A stretch of 64,000 nt of DNA from Rhodococcus sp. ARC_M5 (GCF_022810405.1 NZ_JALGQE010000004.1:124001-188000); one strand, 5' to 3'; shown: positions 24,383 through 34,763, numbered from the stretch's first letter. The notes: generated by a model not told the origin, from the sequence alone. Program-made: numbers and translations.

Positions 24383-24620
24383 CGCCCCACCTGCGCTGCT
24401 GATATTGCCTGGGTCATCGTCGACCTTTCGATAACACTGCCTCGTTGTAACTCAGCTCACAATGGCACCGATGCGCGGTTTGCGCAACCTTGAATATTTT
24501 TCTGCGCACTTCATGCATTTCGTAGTACAGTCACCCTGTGTCCACGATCACTTTCGTCGACGGAGGTCCGCGAGACCTGAACCGACATCCACATTTCGAT
24601 GTGTCAGTCACGAGAGGTCA
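24383..24620. promoter_or_regulatory. Divergent promoter region of the transporter locus
   Basis: This gap separates the permease operon from the binding-protein operon. It is AT-richer than its surroundings around 24480-24535 (GAATATTTTTC, then ATGCATTTCGTAGTACAGT). TGCGCA occurs twice, 23 bases apart, around the GAATATTTTTC tract. I could not identify a copy of the palindrome found upstream of the kinase gene. Catabolite or DeoR-type control is likely from position alone. Confidence 0.35.
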
Positions 24621-26201
24621 ATGATGACCGAAAGCTTTGTCAACCAGCGCTTTTCACGGCGGTCACTGTTCCGGTCGAGTCTGATTCTCGGCGCGGGACT
24701 GACCCTCGGTGGCGCGATGACTGCATGCGCGACGCCCACCGGCCGGCCCGGACCGGACACCGTCAGCCTGGCGATGAATCGATCGATGGTGAGCCTGGAC
24801 AACAAGCTCCTCCAGTTCGACGCGGCCTTGACCGTGCAGCGCGCAGTCCGCGAGGCGCTGACCACTATCACTCCGTCACTGAAGGTACAGCTCGTCCTGG
24901 CCGACAGCTTCGAGCTCGTCGCGCCGACGCGGTGGCTGGTGCATCTACGTCCCGGTGTCACCTACTCCGACGGCAGGCCGGTTCGGGTCGAGGACGTCGA
25001 CACCGCACTGCGCATGTACAGCCAGGTCACCGGTTCGTTCGTCGGCACGTTCTTCCCCGAGTGGCCGACGGTCGGCAAGATCGACGACTCGACGTTCACG
25101 CTCGACACCGAGCGGCCCATCCCCGTGCTCGACTACTTGATGTCGAACATTCTGATCACCCCTGCCGAGGACAATGTTCCCGAGGATCTGCAGGATGGCG
25201 TCGGCACCGGCCCGTTCGTGGTGACCTCGTCCGATCGCGGCACCGGTAACTATTCGCTGGCGAGAAACCAAAGCTATTGGGGAACTGCGGCATCGGCCGA
25301 GTCGGTCAGCGTTCGGTTCGTACCCGACGAATCCAACCGCGTCGTCTCCCTGCGCAGCGGCGAGGTCGACGTCATCGATGCCATCACTCCCGATGCGGCG
25401 GATCAGCTCGCCGGCCTGGCCGGTGTCACCGTCGAACGCACCGACGGAGTCCGGCTCAATCAGCTCTTCTACAACTTCCGCAAGCCGGCCGGGCATCCCC
25501 TGGCCGATCCTCGCGTCCGAAGAGCACTGAGCTATGCCATCAACGGCAATGCACTGATCGACCAGGTGATGCAGGGCGCGGCAACTCCGTCACGCGGTGT
25601 CGTACCGGGCATTCTGGCCGGAGCCATCGAGACCGGCGAGTACGTCTACGACCCACAGCGGGCCAGGCAGGAACTCGAGGCGCTCGGTGTTCGCGATCTG
25701 GAAGTCAAGATCATCTGGGAGACCGGTGAATTCGCGGCCGATACCGACATCATGGAGTCGGTGCTGCAGATGCTCTCGGCCGTCGGTGTTCGGGCGACGC
25801 TGCAGCAGTTCGAGCCGGGCGGCGACATCGCGACCTGGCGTCAGGGCAAGGCAGGCGACTGGGACATCCTCGGCAACGGTTACCCCAGCCCCACCGGCCT
25901 GGCCGTGACCATCATGCAGGGCATGTACGCGGGCACCGCCGCCAAGGAAGAGACCCGAGACACCTACCACGGGTACATCTTTCCCGAGATCGCGTCCCTC
26001 ATCGCCAAAGCATCCGAGGACGCCGACGCCACCACTCGAAACGAGACACTCGCCCAGGCCCAGCGTCAGATCTGGGAGACCTGGCCGTGCCTGTGGTCGT
26101 TCGTGCCCAAGACCGTCATCGCTCGGCGCAACCGCATCGCCGGAATCGACCTGCGCCCCACGAACTCCTACGACATGGCTGCGGTCACGCTCTCCTCCTG
26201 A
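24621..26201 (+). CDS. ABC transporter substrate-binding lipoprotein, family 5
   Basis: A 526-residue extracytoplasmic binding protein of the peptide/nickel class (SBP_bac_5), which also includes oligosaccharide binders. The N-terminus has twin arginines (FSRRSLFRSS), a hydrophobic stretch and a lipobox (AMTAC, cysteine 36), so it is probably a Tat-exported lipoprotein. GAGAGGTCA precedes the two adjacent ATGs at 24621 and 24624. Family segments WLVHLRPGVTYSDGRPV and DPRVRRALSYAINGNALID are clear. It opens the plus-strand catabolic operon and should define the transported substrate. Confidence 0.92.
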   Translation: MMTESFVNQRFSRRSLFRSSLILGAGLTLGGAMTACATPTGRPGPDTVSLAMNRSMVSLDNKLLQFDAALTVQRAVREALTTITPSLKVQLVLADSFELVAPTRWLVHLRPGVTYSDGRPVRVEDVDTALRMYSQVTGSFVGTFFPEWPTVGKIDDSTFTLDTERPIPVLDYLMSNILITPAEDNVPEDLQDGVGTGPFVVTSSDRGTGNYSLARNQSYWGTAASAESVSVRFVPDESNRVVSLRSGEVDVIDAITPDAADQLAGLAGVTVERTDGVRLNQLFYNFRKPAGHPLADPRVRRALSYAINGNALIDQVMQGAATPSRGVVPGILAGAIETGEYVYDPQRARQELEALGVRDLEVKIIWETGEFAADTDIMESVLQMLSAVGVRATLQQFEPGGDIATWRQGKAGDWDILGNGYPSPTGLAVTIMQGMYAGTAAKEETRDTYHGYIFPEIASLIAKASEDADATTRNETLAQAQRQIWETWPCLWSFVPKTVIARRNRIAGIDLRPTNSYDMAAVTLSS

Positions 26202-26220
26202 GCAGAAAAGAAGGTAGAAC

Positions 26221-27432
26221 ATGAGCAACACCAGCTTCCTCACACCGGGCGATCTTCTCGCCGACGGTGCTGTGCGAGAGACCGCCGAGCCGGGGCGCTC
26301 CGACGCATTCCTGCCTGCCCCTCAGGTGCAGAACCACGCGGCCAACCTGGCGATCCTGCCCGACGGCGCGTTGGCGTGCGTGTGGTTCGCGGGCACGCAG
26401 GAGGGTGTTCCCGACATCAGCGTGTGGTTCTCCCGCCTCGAGGCCGGGGAACAGCATTGGAGTGCTCCCGTCCAGCTGTCCGACGATCCGACGCGCTCGG
26501 AGCAGAATCCTGTTCTGTTCGTCCGTGATTCGGGCGACGTGTGGTTGCTGTGGACCTCGCAGCATGCAGGCAACCAGGACACCGCGCGGGTGCTGCGTCG
26601 CATCTCCCCCGACGGTGGGCTCACGTGGGGTGAGGCGCACGTGTTGCTTCCCGAGACCGATGCGGGCGGCGTCTTCGTGCGTCAGCCCGTCGTTCGACTC
26701 GACTCGGGGCGCCTACTGCTGCCGGTGTTCCACTGCGTCAAGATCGACGGCCGCAAATGGGTCGGCGATCGCGACTACAGCGGTGCCATGATCTCCGACG
26801 ACGACGGCACGACGTGGCGCGAAGTGGTGGTGCCGAACAGCATCGGCTGCGTTCATATGAACATTGTGGTGCAGCAGGACGGTTCGCTCGTCGCTCTGTA
26901 CCGCAGTCGGTGGGCGGATCACATCTACCGCAGCGTCTCCACCGACGACGGAGACTCCTGGAGCGCCCCGGTCCCCACCGAACTCCCGAACAACAACTCG
27001 TCCGTTCAGGTCGTCGCCCGCGCCGACGGAACACTGGCCCTGGTCTACAACCAGTCGTCGGCGCTGGACGCCACCGCACGACGCGTCTCACTGTACGACG
27101 AGATCGACGACGACGGCTTGGCCGACGGCACCGATGCCGCCGAGTCTCCCCTCGACGACGGTGACGCCCGCGCGGCATTCTGGGGAGCGCCCAGAGCGCC
27201 GATGACACTGGCCATCTCGTCCGACGGCGGGCTGACGTGGCCCGTCCGGCGGGATCTCGATGTCGGCGACGGCTACTGCCTGACCAACAATTCTCGGGAC
27301 GGCTCCAACCGCGAGTTCTCGTACCCGTCGATCGTCGAGGGTTCCGACGGTCGACTTCATATCGCGTACACCTACTTTCGGCAGGCGATCAAGTACGTCC
27401 AACTCGACTCGGACCGGGTCGTCGGCGCATGA
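26221..27432 (+). CDS. Sialidase-like (Asp-box beta-propeller) glycosidase
   Basis: A 403-residue six-bladed propeller protein. Four Asp boxes are visible (SPDGGLTWG, SDDDGTTWR, STDDGDSWS, SSDGGLTWP), as in exo-alpha-sialidases and related hydrolases. There is no signal peptide, so it should act in the cytoplasm on an imported molecule. It lies 19 bases after the binding-protein gene and overlaps the SDR gene by ATGA. A complete sialidase arginine triad could not be established by eye; it may act on another acidic glycoside. It is probably the enzyme that releases the acid sugar. Confidence 0.82.
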   Translation: MSNTSFLTPGDLLADGAVRETAEPGRSDAFLPAPQVQNHAANLAILPDGALACVWFAGTQEGVPDISVWFSRLEAGEQHWSAPVQLSDDPTRSEQNPVLFVRDSGDVWLLWTSQHAGNQDTARVLRRISPDGGLTWGEAHVLLPETDAGGVFVRQPVVRLDSGRLLLPVFHCVKIDGRKWVGDRDYSGAMISDDDGTTWREVVVPNSIGCVHMNIVVQQDGSLVALYRSRWADHIYRSVSTDDGDSWSAPVPTELPNNNSSVQVVARADGTLALVYNQSSALDATARRVSLYDEIDDDGLADGTDAAESPLDDGDARAAFWGAPRAPMTLAISSDGGLTWPVRRDLDVGDGYCLTNNSRDGSNREFSYPSIVEGSDGRLHIAYTYFRQAIKYVQLDSDRVVGA

Positions 27433-28121
27433 GTTCGACGCCGCACGCCGTGGTCACCGGAGTCAGCAGCGGAATCGGGGCATCGATCGCGCGGACGCTG
27501 TCCGATCGTGGCTGGCACGTCACCGGATTGAGTCGGACCCGTCCTGAACAGGGTTTCGATGACGGCGGACCGCATCGCTGGATCGGCGTCGATCTCGCCG
27601 ATACCCAGGCCGTCTCCGATCTCGTCGACGAGCTCCCCGATCCGCACTCGATCGTCCATGCTGCAGGAGTGCAGCGGTCGGGCCGGCTCGGGACTCTCGA
27701 TCCTGCCCACAGTGAGCAGATGTGGCGGATACATGTCGCGGCCGCCGAAGTTCTGGTCGACGGGTTGGCCTCGCGCATGGCCGACGGCGGCCGGGTGGTG
27801 TTGATCGGTAGCAGGACGATGACCGGAGTGGCGGGCAAGAGTCAGTACGTGGCCACCAAGTCGGCGTTGGTTGGCATGGCGCGGTCGTGGGCCATGGAGT
27901 TGGTGAGCCGCGGAATCACCGTCAACGTGGTGGCTCCCGGTCCGACGGACACTCCGATGCTGCACGATCCGGGGCGGGTCGCGACCCCGCCGATCACCCC
28001 TCCGCTCGGGCATTTCATCGACCCCGACGAGGTTGCCGAGACCGTCGCGTTTCTGCTGTCGCCGCACGGACGCAGCATCACCGGCCAGACCATCGTCCAG
28101 TGCGGCGGAACATCGCTATGA
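27429..28121 (+). CDS. Short-chain dehydrogenase/reductase
   Basis: A 230-residue classical SDR. The cofactor motif is TGVSSGIGASI, the structural motif is VHAAGVQ (NNAG type), and the catalytic serine, tyrosine and lysine are in LIGSRTMTGVAGKSQYVATK. The C-terminal QTIVQCGGTSL is typical. It is coupled to the sialidase-like gene by ATGA overlap. It probably oxidises or reduces a hydroxyl on the sugar-derived intermediate; substrate unknown. Confidence 0.9.
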   Translation: MSSTPHAVVTGVSSGIGASIARTLSDRGWHVTGLSRTRPEQGFDDGGPHRWIGVDLADTQAVSDLVDELPDPHSIVHAAGVQRSGRLGTLDPAHSEQMWRIHVAAAEVLVDGLASRMADGGRVVLIGSRTMTGVAGKSQYVATKSALVGMARSWAMELVSRGITVNVVAPGPTDTPMLHDPGRVATPPITPPLGHFIDPDEVAETVAFLLSPHGRSITGQTIVQCGGTSL

Positions 28122-28149
28122 CAATAATGCGTGAAACACGCAATAATGT
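28121..28149. promoter_or_regulatory. 29-bp imperfect palindrome, probable DeoR operator
   Basis: Centred on 28135, ATGCGTG-AAA-CACGCAA forms a core with six consecutive pairs (TGCGTG/CACGCA), and 11 of 13 pairs hold out to the ends. It starts at the SDR stop codon and lies 46 bases before the kinase gene. A separate promoter for the kinase-PdxA-DeoR unit is likely, controlled by the DeoR protein encoded in it. Confidence 0.6.
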
Positions 28150-28194
28150 TACCTTTAGGTGCGCACATAGCGCAGATATGGACGGTGAGGCACG

Positions 28195-29372
28195 ATGAGC
28201 AGCACGCAGCGCCCCCGCATCCTGATACTCGCGGACGATCTGTCGGGAGCCGCCGAAACTGCAGCACTGTTTCTCGATCGTGACGTCACCCTCGGCATCG
28301 ACATCGGTGCAGTTCACGGCGACAGCGACGTGCGTGTGGTCGATCTCGGCACCCGTGTCATGTCCGGCCCCGAGGCCGCCGACCGGGTGCACGCTGCGGT
28401 GCGCGATCTTTCACCCCAAGTTCGGGTGATCAAGAAGATCGATTCGATGCTGCGCGGCAACATCGCCGCCGAGGTCGAGAGTCTGCTGAACACCGGACCG
28501 ATCGTCTTCGCCGCCGGCCTTCCTGCCCTCGGCCGCACCGTCGAGAACGGTGTGCCCCACATCGACGGGGTGCCCCTCAATCTGAGCGACCGATGGGCAC
28601 TGGAGACAACCGAGGCCCCCGCCTCGATAGCCGACCTGTTCGGCCACGTTCGCACGACCTCCGTCGCACTGGAGGACGGCATAGACGGGCTCACCGCTGC
28701 AGTCGATTCCGGCGCGGTGGCAGTGTTCGACGTGCGGTCGGACGCGGACCTCGACGCCATCGTCGATCTGTCGGCACTCCTTCCCGGCGTCCGCCTCGTC
28801 GGCACCGCGGCGCTGGCTGCCGCGGTCGCCAGAACACTGCGGCCGAACGAGCTCGGCTCCCTTCCCATCGAACCCGTACCCACTCTCGTCGTGGTCGGCA
28901 CCGCAGAAGCTGTTGCTGCACAGCAGGTATCGGAGCTGGAGCGCTCCGGTGCCACGCACGTCCGGATCCATGTGGACCACTTGCTGGCCGGCACAGACCC
29001 CACTCCGGTGCGCAACGCCGTCGACGGTGGGGCGGCGATCCTGACAGTAACCGGCCCTGTCGATCCCGCTCGCTCGAGCGCGATCGCGACCGCGTTGGCC
29101 GAGTTGGTCGCCCTGGCAATTAGTAATAAGACCGTGGGACTCGTCCTCACCGGAGGCGAAACCGCACGCCGCGTGCTCGACGCCCTGGGCGTCAACACTC
29201 TTCATCCGATTACCGAAATCCATCACGGCGCAGTCGTGTCCCGCACGGCTGCAGGCGGATACGTTGCCACTCGGCCCGGCAGCTTCGGTGGACCGGACAG
29301 TCTCGTCGCGATGACCGCGTACCTGCGAGGCGTCGAAAGCACACCTTCTTTCTCTAACAGTGAGGCATTGGC

Positions 29373-29376
<4 letters not shown>
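28195..29376 (+). CDS. Four-carbon acid sugar kinase (DUF1537 family)
   Basis: A 393-residue kinase of the family shown to phosphorylate threonate and erythronate at O4 in catabolic pathways. The N-terminal domain starts ILILADDLSGAAETA (the DDLTG substrate motif), with KKIDSMLRGNIAAEV following. The C-terminal nucleotide-binding domain has VLTGGETARRVLDALGV. The stop overlaps the ATG of the PdxA2-like gene, the expected pathway partner. D-threonate is the usual substrate when paired with PdxA2, but the exact epimer cannot be read from sequence. Confidence 0.9.
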
Positions 29377-30386
<1,010 letters not shown>

Positions 30387-30395
30387 CGGGGGTGG

Positions 30396-31160
30396 GTGGT
30401 GCGAGTATCGGAAGCCCGACGCGGTGAGATAGTGCGCCTGGCCAAGTCCGGTGGACTCACCAGCGTCGAGGAGTTGTCGGCGTTGTTCAAGGTGACCGCC
30501 TCGACCATCCGACGCGATCTCGACCACCTCACCAAACAGGGGCTGCTGGCCCGTACCTACGGCGGCGCCATTGCCATCGGCGGCCGACACGAGGCGTCGG
30601 TGAAGCAGCGGTCCCTCGAGGGATACGACGCCAAGCGGCTCATCGCAGCAAAGGCCGCCGAGTACATCCAGCCCGGTGAGACGGTTCTGTTGGACGCCGG
30701 CACCACAGTCGGCGCAATGGCGGAGTTCCTGCGCGAAGCGGTGGATCTCACCGTCATCGCCGCGGGGTTGACTGCGCTCGAAGCACTCGTCGACGCCGAC
30801 GAGGTACACGTGGAATGCATAGGCGGGACCTTGCGCCACGTGAGCCAGGGATTCGTCGGTCCACTTGCCGAGGCATCCCTGCGGCGGGTCTCGTTCGATC
30901 GAGCGTTCCTGGGAGCCGATGCCGTCACCGCCGACTTCGGTATCTGCGAGGCGGGTTACGAGCAAACCCAGCTCAAGGAGTTGATGATGGAGCGCGCAGT
31001 GCAGACCTACATCCTGGCGCACTCGGCCAAACTCGGCCAGAAGCCCTTCCACGCCTGGGCTCCTATCCCGCCGGGCACCACTCTCATCACCGATTCCGAA
31101 GCAACTCGGGCCCAGATCGACGCCTTCGAAGGTAAAGGCATCGAGGTCGTCATCGCGTAG
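30396..31160 (+). CDS. DeoR family transcriptional regulator
   Basis: A 254-residue sugar-catabolism repressor. The N-terminal winged helix (LTSVEELSALFKVTASTIRR) lies at about residues 21-40 and the sugar-phosphate-sensing domain follows (LLDAGTTVGAMAEFL; AFLGADAVTADFG). A GTG start is used (30396 or 30399). It ends the plus-strand unit. Members of this family usually respond to a phosphorylated intermediate, here perhaps the 4-phospho acid sugar. Its likely operator is the palindrome at 28121-28149. Confidence 0.9.
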   Translation: MVRVSEARRGEIVRLAKSGGLTSVEELSALFKVTASTIRRDLDHLTKQGLLARTYGGAIAIGGRHEASVKQRSLEGYDAKRLIAAKAAEYIQPGETVLLDAGTTVGAMAEFLREAVDLTVIAAGLTALEALVDADEVHVECIGGTLRHVSQGFVGPLAEASLRRVSFDRAFLGADAVTADFGICEAGYEQTQLKELMMERAVQTYILAHSAKLGQKPFHAWAPIPPGTTLITDSEATRAQIDAFEGKGIEVVIA

Positions 31161-31251
31161 AGGTCACTGCGCATGCCCGCTCCCCCCAACCCGGCGAATC
31201 AATGCGACTCTGTTGCACTCCGACCGACTGAATCCCACATTGATCCGGATC

Positions 31252-32478
31252 TCAGGCCCGCTTGGACGAATACATTCGCTCGTCTGCGATTCGTAACATC
31301 TGGTCCGGGTCAGTGGTCGGCTCCCAACTCCATCCGACGCTGACCGATACCGGGACGTCAGTGCCGTCGATGTCGTAGGGGCCGGCAAGGAAGCCTCGTA
31401 CTCGGTCTGCGAGGCGTTCGACTCCGTCGGCCGATCTGGCCGACAGCAGTAGAGCGACAAATTCGTCCCCTCCGATGCGGCAGGCAACATCGGCTGCGCG
31501 CACGTTGTCGAGAACGCGACGTCCGATGGCGGCGAGTACGCGATCGCCCACTGCATGACCGAAGCGATCGTTGATGGATTTGAAGTCGTCGACGTCGACG
31601 AACAACATTCCTACCGGCCGATCGCTGGACTTTTCCTTGAGACTGTTCAGCTCGGCCATCAAGCGTCGACGATTTCCCAGCAAGGTGAGGTCGTCGATCA
31701 GCGCCTGGCGTTCGAGTGTCATCTCGGCGTCTTTGCGCGCGGTGATGTCCTGGATCTGCGCGATGACCACGTCACCGGCCTCGGCGTCGCGCACCAGGGT
31801 GGCGTTGCGCTGCACCCAGATGGTGGCACCGTCCTTGCGGAGATATCGCTTCTCCGACGCGACGTTGGTCAGAGTTCCATCGGCCAACCCCCGTAGATGC
31901 TCGTCCGCGAGGGGAATGTCGTCCGGGTGGGTGAGATCGCGAAAGGTCTTCTGCTGCAGCTCTTCCGAGGTGTACCCCAACAGCTCGCACAGCGCCTTGT
32001 TCACCTGCAGCCAGCGGCCGTCCACGGTCAGGACGGCTTTGCCGATCGGGGCGTTCTCCATGGCGATCTGAAACAACCGCACAGCGCGGTCGCGCTGTCG
32101 TTCCGCTTCGGCGCGGGCACTGACATCGACGGCCATCACGGTGAACCCGAGGACGGTAGCGTCGACGACATCGGGGACGTAGGTGGTCTGAGTGACGCGC
32201 ACAGCACCGTTGACATCGATGAGCGTGCGATCGAACTGCTGCTGCTCGCCGGCGAGGACGCCGGTGATGTACGGCAGGTTCAACTGATACAGCGCCTCGC
32301 CGAGCAGTTCACTGATGTGCTTACCGACCAGATCCCGCGGATCGATTCCGAAATAGTCCGCATACACCCGGTTGGCGAAGACGTTCCGGAGCGAGCTGTC
32401 CCAGTACCCGATCATCGACGGCAATCGATCGACAGCTCGATGCATCACCTCGTTCGACGTGTTGCGAGTTACCGCCAT
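31252..32478 (-). CDS. Diguanylate cyclase with two PAS domains
   Basis: A 408-residue sensor enzyme that makes cyclic di-GMP. PAS1 covers about residues 12-130 (MIGYWDSSLRNVFANRVYAD), PAS2 with its PAC motif about residues 132-250 (LFQIAMENAPIGKAVLTVDG), and the GGDEF domain follows. The active site IGGDEF is at about residues 334-339, and the sequence RAAD, five residues before it, is a canonical inhibitory I-site, so product feedback is expected. No transmembrane segment; it senses a cytoplasmic signal. Single-gene unit. Confidence 0.92.
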   Translation of the reverse strand: MAVTRNTSNEVMHRAVDRLPSMIGYWDSSLRNVFANRVYADYFGIDPRDLVGKHISELLGEALYQLNLPYITGVLAGEQQQFDRTLIDVNGAVRVTQTTYVPDVVDATVLGFTVMAVDVSARAEAERQRDRAVRLFQIAMENAPIGKAVLTVDGRWLQVNKALCELLGYTSEELQQKTFRDLTHPDDIPLADEHLRGLADGTLTNVASEKRYLRKDGATIWVQRNATLVRDAEAGDVVIAQIQDITARKDAEMTLERQALIDDLTLLGNRRRLMAELNSLKEKSSDRPVGMLFVDVDDFKSINDRFGHAVGDRVLAAIGRRVLDNVRAADVACRIGGDEFVALLLSARSADGVERLADRVRGFLAGPYDIDGTDVPVSVSVGWSWEPTTDPDQMLRIADERMYSSKRA

Positions 32479-32568
32479 GAATCACCCCACTTGCAATGCC
32501 GACTGCTGAACGATACCGAAGTATCTCGCGTTTCGACCGCGTGAGGCCCAAATCCATCCAGGTTATGA

Positions 32569-32584
32569 GTGCGCACTTGCGCAC
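32569..32584. promoter_or_regulatory. GTGCGCA-CT-TGCGCAC operator upstream of MFS-ArsR operon
   Basis: A perfect inverted repeat with seven-base arms and a two-base spacer, 20 bases before the preferred MFS start codon. Its form and place fit the operator of the ArsR protein encoded one gene downstream. If translation began at the upstream ATG at 32565 the site would lie inside the coding region, which argues for the start at 32604. Confidence 0.7.
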
Positions 32585-32603
32585 ACGTGTGTATGTTGAA
32601 GCC

Positions 32604-33809
32604 ATGCTGCTCGACAATGTCGCTTTTCGACGACTCTTCACCGCACAGGTCGTCGCGTTGCTGGGCACCGGACTGTTGACGGTCGCGCTGGGGTTGCTTG
32701 CCTACGACATCGCCGGCAGCGCCGCCGGGGCCGTGCTCGGCACCGCCCTCGCAATCAAGATGATCGCGTATGTGTTTGTCGCTCCGGTCGTTTCGTCGTT
32801 GACGAGCACGCTCCCCCGCAAGCTCGTTCTCGTCACCGCTGACGTCGTGCGGGCACTCACCGCGCTGGCGCTGCCCTTCGTCGATCAGGTGTGGCAGGTC
32901 TACGTCCTGATATTCGTTCTGCAGGCAGCATCGGCCACCTTCACCCCCACCTTCCAAGCCGTCATCCCGACGATCGTCCCGGACACACAGCAGTACACCC
33001 GCGCACTGACGCTCTCCAGGCTCGCCTACGACCTCGAATCCCTGGTCAGCCCTCTGATCGCCGCAGCTCTGTTGACGGTCATCGGCTTCCACACGTTGTT
33101 CGTCGGTACAGCTCTGGGGTTCGTCGTCTCCGCGGTGATGGTGGTCGGCACCGCCCTACCGCGACACGTCGCAACCAAAATCCAGAGACCGACAACAGGC
33201 ATCGCGACGTTCGTCAGAAATCCTGAACTGCAGGGACTGCTCGCGCTGAACACGGTGGTCGCCGCAGCGACGGCGCTCGTGGTGGTCAACACCGTGGTCT
33301 ACGTCCGCGATCTGTTCGGCGGATCGAGCAGCCAGCTGGCAATCGCTCTCGGTTTCTACGGCTGCGGTTCCATGGTCGCAGCACTGTTCATCCCGCGCGT
33401 ACTCAGAGCTACGACCGATCACATCCTCATGCTCACCGGAGCCGTCGTGGCCGTGACAGGCACGGCCGCAGCAACATTGGTGGCAACCCTGCACGGAGGA
33501 TCGGCCGGGTGGGTTGCACTGGCCACCACGTGGGCGGTCCTGGGCATCGGGACGTCGATGATCAACACACCGTCGGCGAGAATCCTGCGTCGTGAATCCG
33601 ACGAGAGCACCCGGAACTCGATCTTCACCGCGCAGTTCTCGCTGTCGCACGCGGCATTTCTGCTCACCTATCCGGTAGCGGGATGGGTCGGCGCACAGTT
33701 CGGACTGTTCACCGCGGCGCTGGTGCTCACGGGCTTGGCTACACTTGCGGCACTGTCCGCAGCACGCCTGTGGAGTCGCACCCGAATGTCGGTGGTCGCC
33801 TCCGCGTAG
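32604..33809 (+). CDS. MFS transporter, probable exporter
   Basis: A 401-residue major facilitator with about 12 transmembrane segments, of the drug/metal exporter type (LFTAQVVALLGTGLLTVALG at the start; motif A-like TSTLPRKLVLVTADVVRA in the loop between segments 2 and 3). The ATG at 32604 is preferred because of the operator position. It lies 14 bases before the arsR gene, so regulator and exporter are one operon. Downstream CopC suggests metal stress, but the exported species cannot be told from sequence. Confidence 0.88.
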   Translation: MLLDNVAFRRLFTAQVVALLGTGLLTVALGLLAYDIAGSAAGAVLGTALAIKMIAYVFVAPVVSSLTSTLPRKLVLVTADVVRALTALALPFVDQVWQVYVLIFVLQAASATFTPTFQAVIPTIVPDTQQYTRALTLSRLAYDLESLVSPLIAAALLTVIGFHTLFVGTALGFVVSAVMVVGTALPRHVATKIQRPTTGIATFVRNPELQGLLALNTVVAAATALVVVNTVVYVRDLFGGSSSQLAIALGFYGCGSMVAALFIPRVLRATTDHILMLTGAVVAVTGTAAATLVATLHGGSAGWVALATTWAVLGIGTSMINTPSARILRRESDESTRNSIFTAQFSLSHAAFLLTYPVAGWVGAQFGLFTAALVLTGLATLAALSAARLWSRTRMSVVASA

Positions 33810-33823
33810 GGAGACGACGTTCG

Positions 33824-34180
33824 ATGCCACCGAAGAAGGAACCGCGCATCAGTCTCGACCATGCCGTCGAACCGGACTCCGCACGCCTGGCCACTGCAAG
33901 CGACACCTTTCGGATGCTGTCCGATCCCACCCGGCTCCACATCCTCTGGCTGCTCGACCGCGGCCCAGCGGACGTCAGCGCACTCACCACGGCCACCGGA
34001 ACCTCGCGCACCGCCGTCAGTCAGCATCTGGCCAAGCTCCGCTTCACCGGACTCGTCGAGACCCGACGCGACGGCCGCAACGTCATCTACCGCCTGGCCG
34101 ACGGTCACCTCGCCCGACTCGTGCGCGAGGGTCTGAACTTCGCCGACCACAAGGTCACCGGCGAACCCCCGCACGAATAA
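33824..34180 (+). CDS. ArsR/SmtB family metalloregulator-like repressor
   Basis: A 118-residue winged-helix repressor (MLSDPTRLHILWLLDRGPAD; DNA helix TGTSRTAVSQHLAKLRFTG). It lacks the cysteine box of arsenic or cadmium sensors. The C-terminal helix reads DGHLARLVREGLNFADH, which keeps three of the four ligand positions (D, H, last H) of the alpha-5 metal site seen in NmtR/SmtB, with phenylalanine at the fourth. A nickel, cobalt or zinc response is possible but not assured. It follows the MFS gene and precedes copC. Confidence 0.88.
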   Translation: MPPKKEPRISLDHAVEPDSARLATASDTFRMLSDPTRLHILWLLDRGPADVSALTTATGTSRTAVSQHLAKLRFTGLVETRRDGRNVIYRLADGHLARLVREGLNFADHKVTGEPPHE

Positions 34181-34200
34181 CCCAACCGAGAAAGCATCCG

Positions 34201-34728
34201 ATGAAACGCCTGGCCCTGATCGCCGCCACCATCCTCACCGCGACGGCATTGTCGATCGCCCCGGCATCGGCGCATGCAACTCTGCAGTCCAGCAACCCCG
34301 CCGAAAATGCTGTGCTCGACGCCGCGCCGGACGCGGTGACCTTGACGTTCAATCAGAACGTGCAGTCGAACTTCGCCACCGTCACCGTCGTCGGGTCCGA
34401 CCAAAGCCAATGGGCGGCATCGGAACCCGTCGTCGACGGCAGCACGGTGACCGTCGATCTCGACGGACTCGGCGCGGCAGGCGAGTACACCATCGGCTAT
34501 CGAGTGGTCTCGGCCGACGGGCATCCGATCACCGGCAGCATTCCGTTCCAGCTGACCCAGGGCACGTCCACCCCGCCGGCGACAGACCTCGACTTCACCA
34601 ACGAGGCCCTACCGCCCGCTCCCCAGCCAGAAGAAGACAACGGCTTCCCACTCTGGCCCATCGGGGCGCTCGTGGCCGTGGTCGGAGCAGCAGGTGTGCT
34701 GTTCGCGCTGCGTAAACGCACCCATTGA
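34201..34728 (+). CDS. CopC/YobA-like copper-resistance domain protein, membrane anchored
   Basis: A 175-residue exported protein. A Sec signal peptide (MKRLALIAATILTATALSIA, cleaved after APASA) is followed by the CopC domain, whose mature N-terminal histidine (HATLQSSNPAENA) and later ADGHPITG histidine are the copper(II) ligands. A proline-rich linker and one C-terminal membrane segment (PIGALVAVVGAAGVLFAL) end with RKRTH. It lies 20 bases after arsR and is probably co-transcribed, which links the cluster to copper or another metal. Confidence 0.9.
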   Translation: MKRLALIAATILTATALSIAPASAHATLQSSNPAENAVLDAAPDAVTLTFNQNVQSNFATVTVVGSDQSQWAASEPVVDGSTVTVDLDGLGAAGEYTIGYRVVSADGHPITGSIPFQLTQGTSTPPATDLDFTNEALPPAPQPEEDNGFPLWPIGALVAVVGAAGVLFALRKRTH

Positions 34729-34763
34729 CGGCCTCGACCAGTGCGGACGTGAGACCATGCAGC

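Noticed and set aside
23330..24493. Long plus-strand open frame of 387 codons
   Set aside because: It runs antisense through the DppB permease gene, whose minus-strand motifs are unmistakable; the plus-strand product is rich in R, G, H and D with no domain.
24383..24620. A second copy of the DeoR palindrome in the divergent transporter promoter
   Set aside because: I searched by eye for TGCGTG-N3-CACGCA and close variants and found none; only unrelated TGCGCA repeats.
26221..27432. Calling the Asp-box protein a secreted neuraminidase
   Set aside because: There is no signal peptide or anchor, and the arginine triad could not be placed with confidence.
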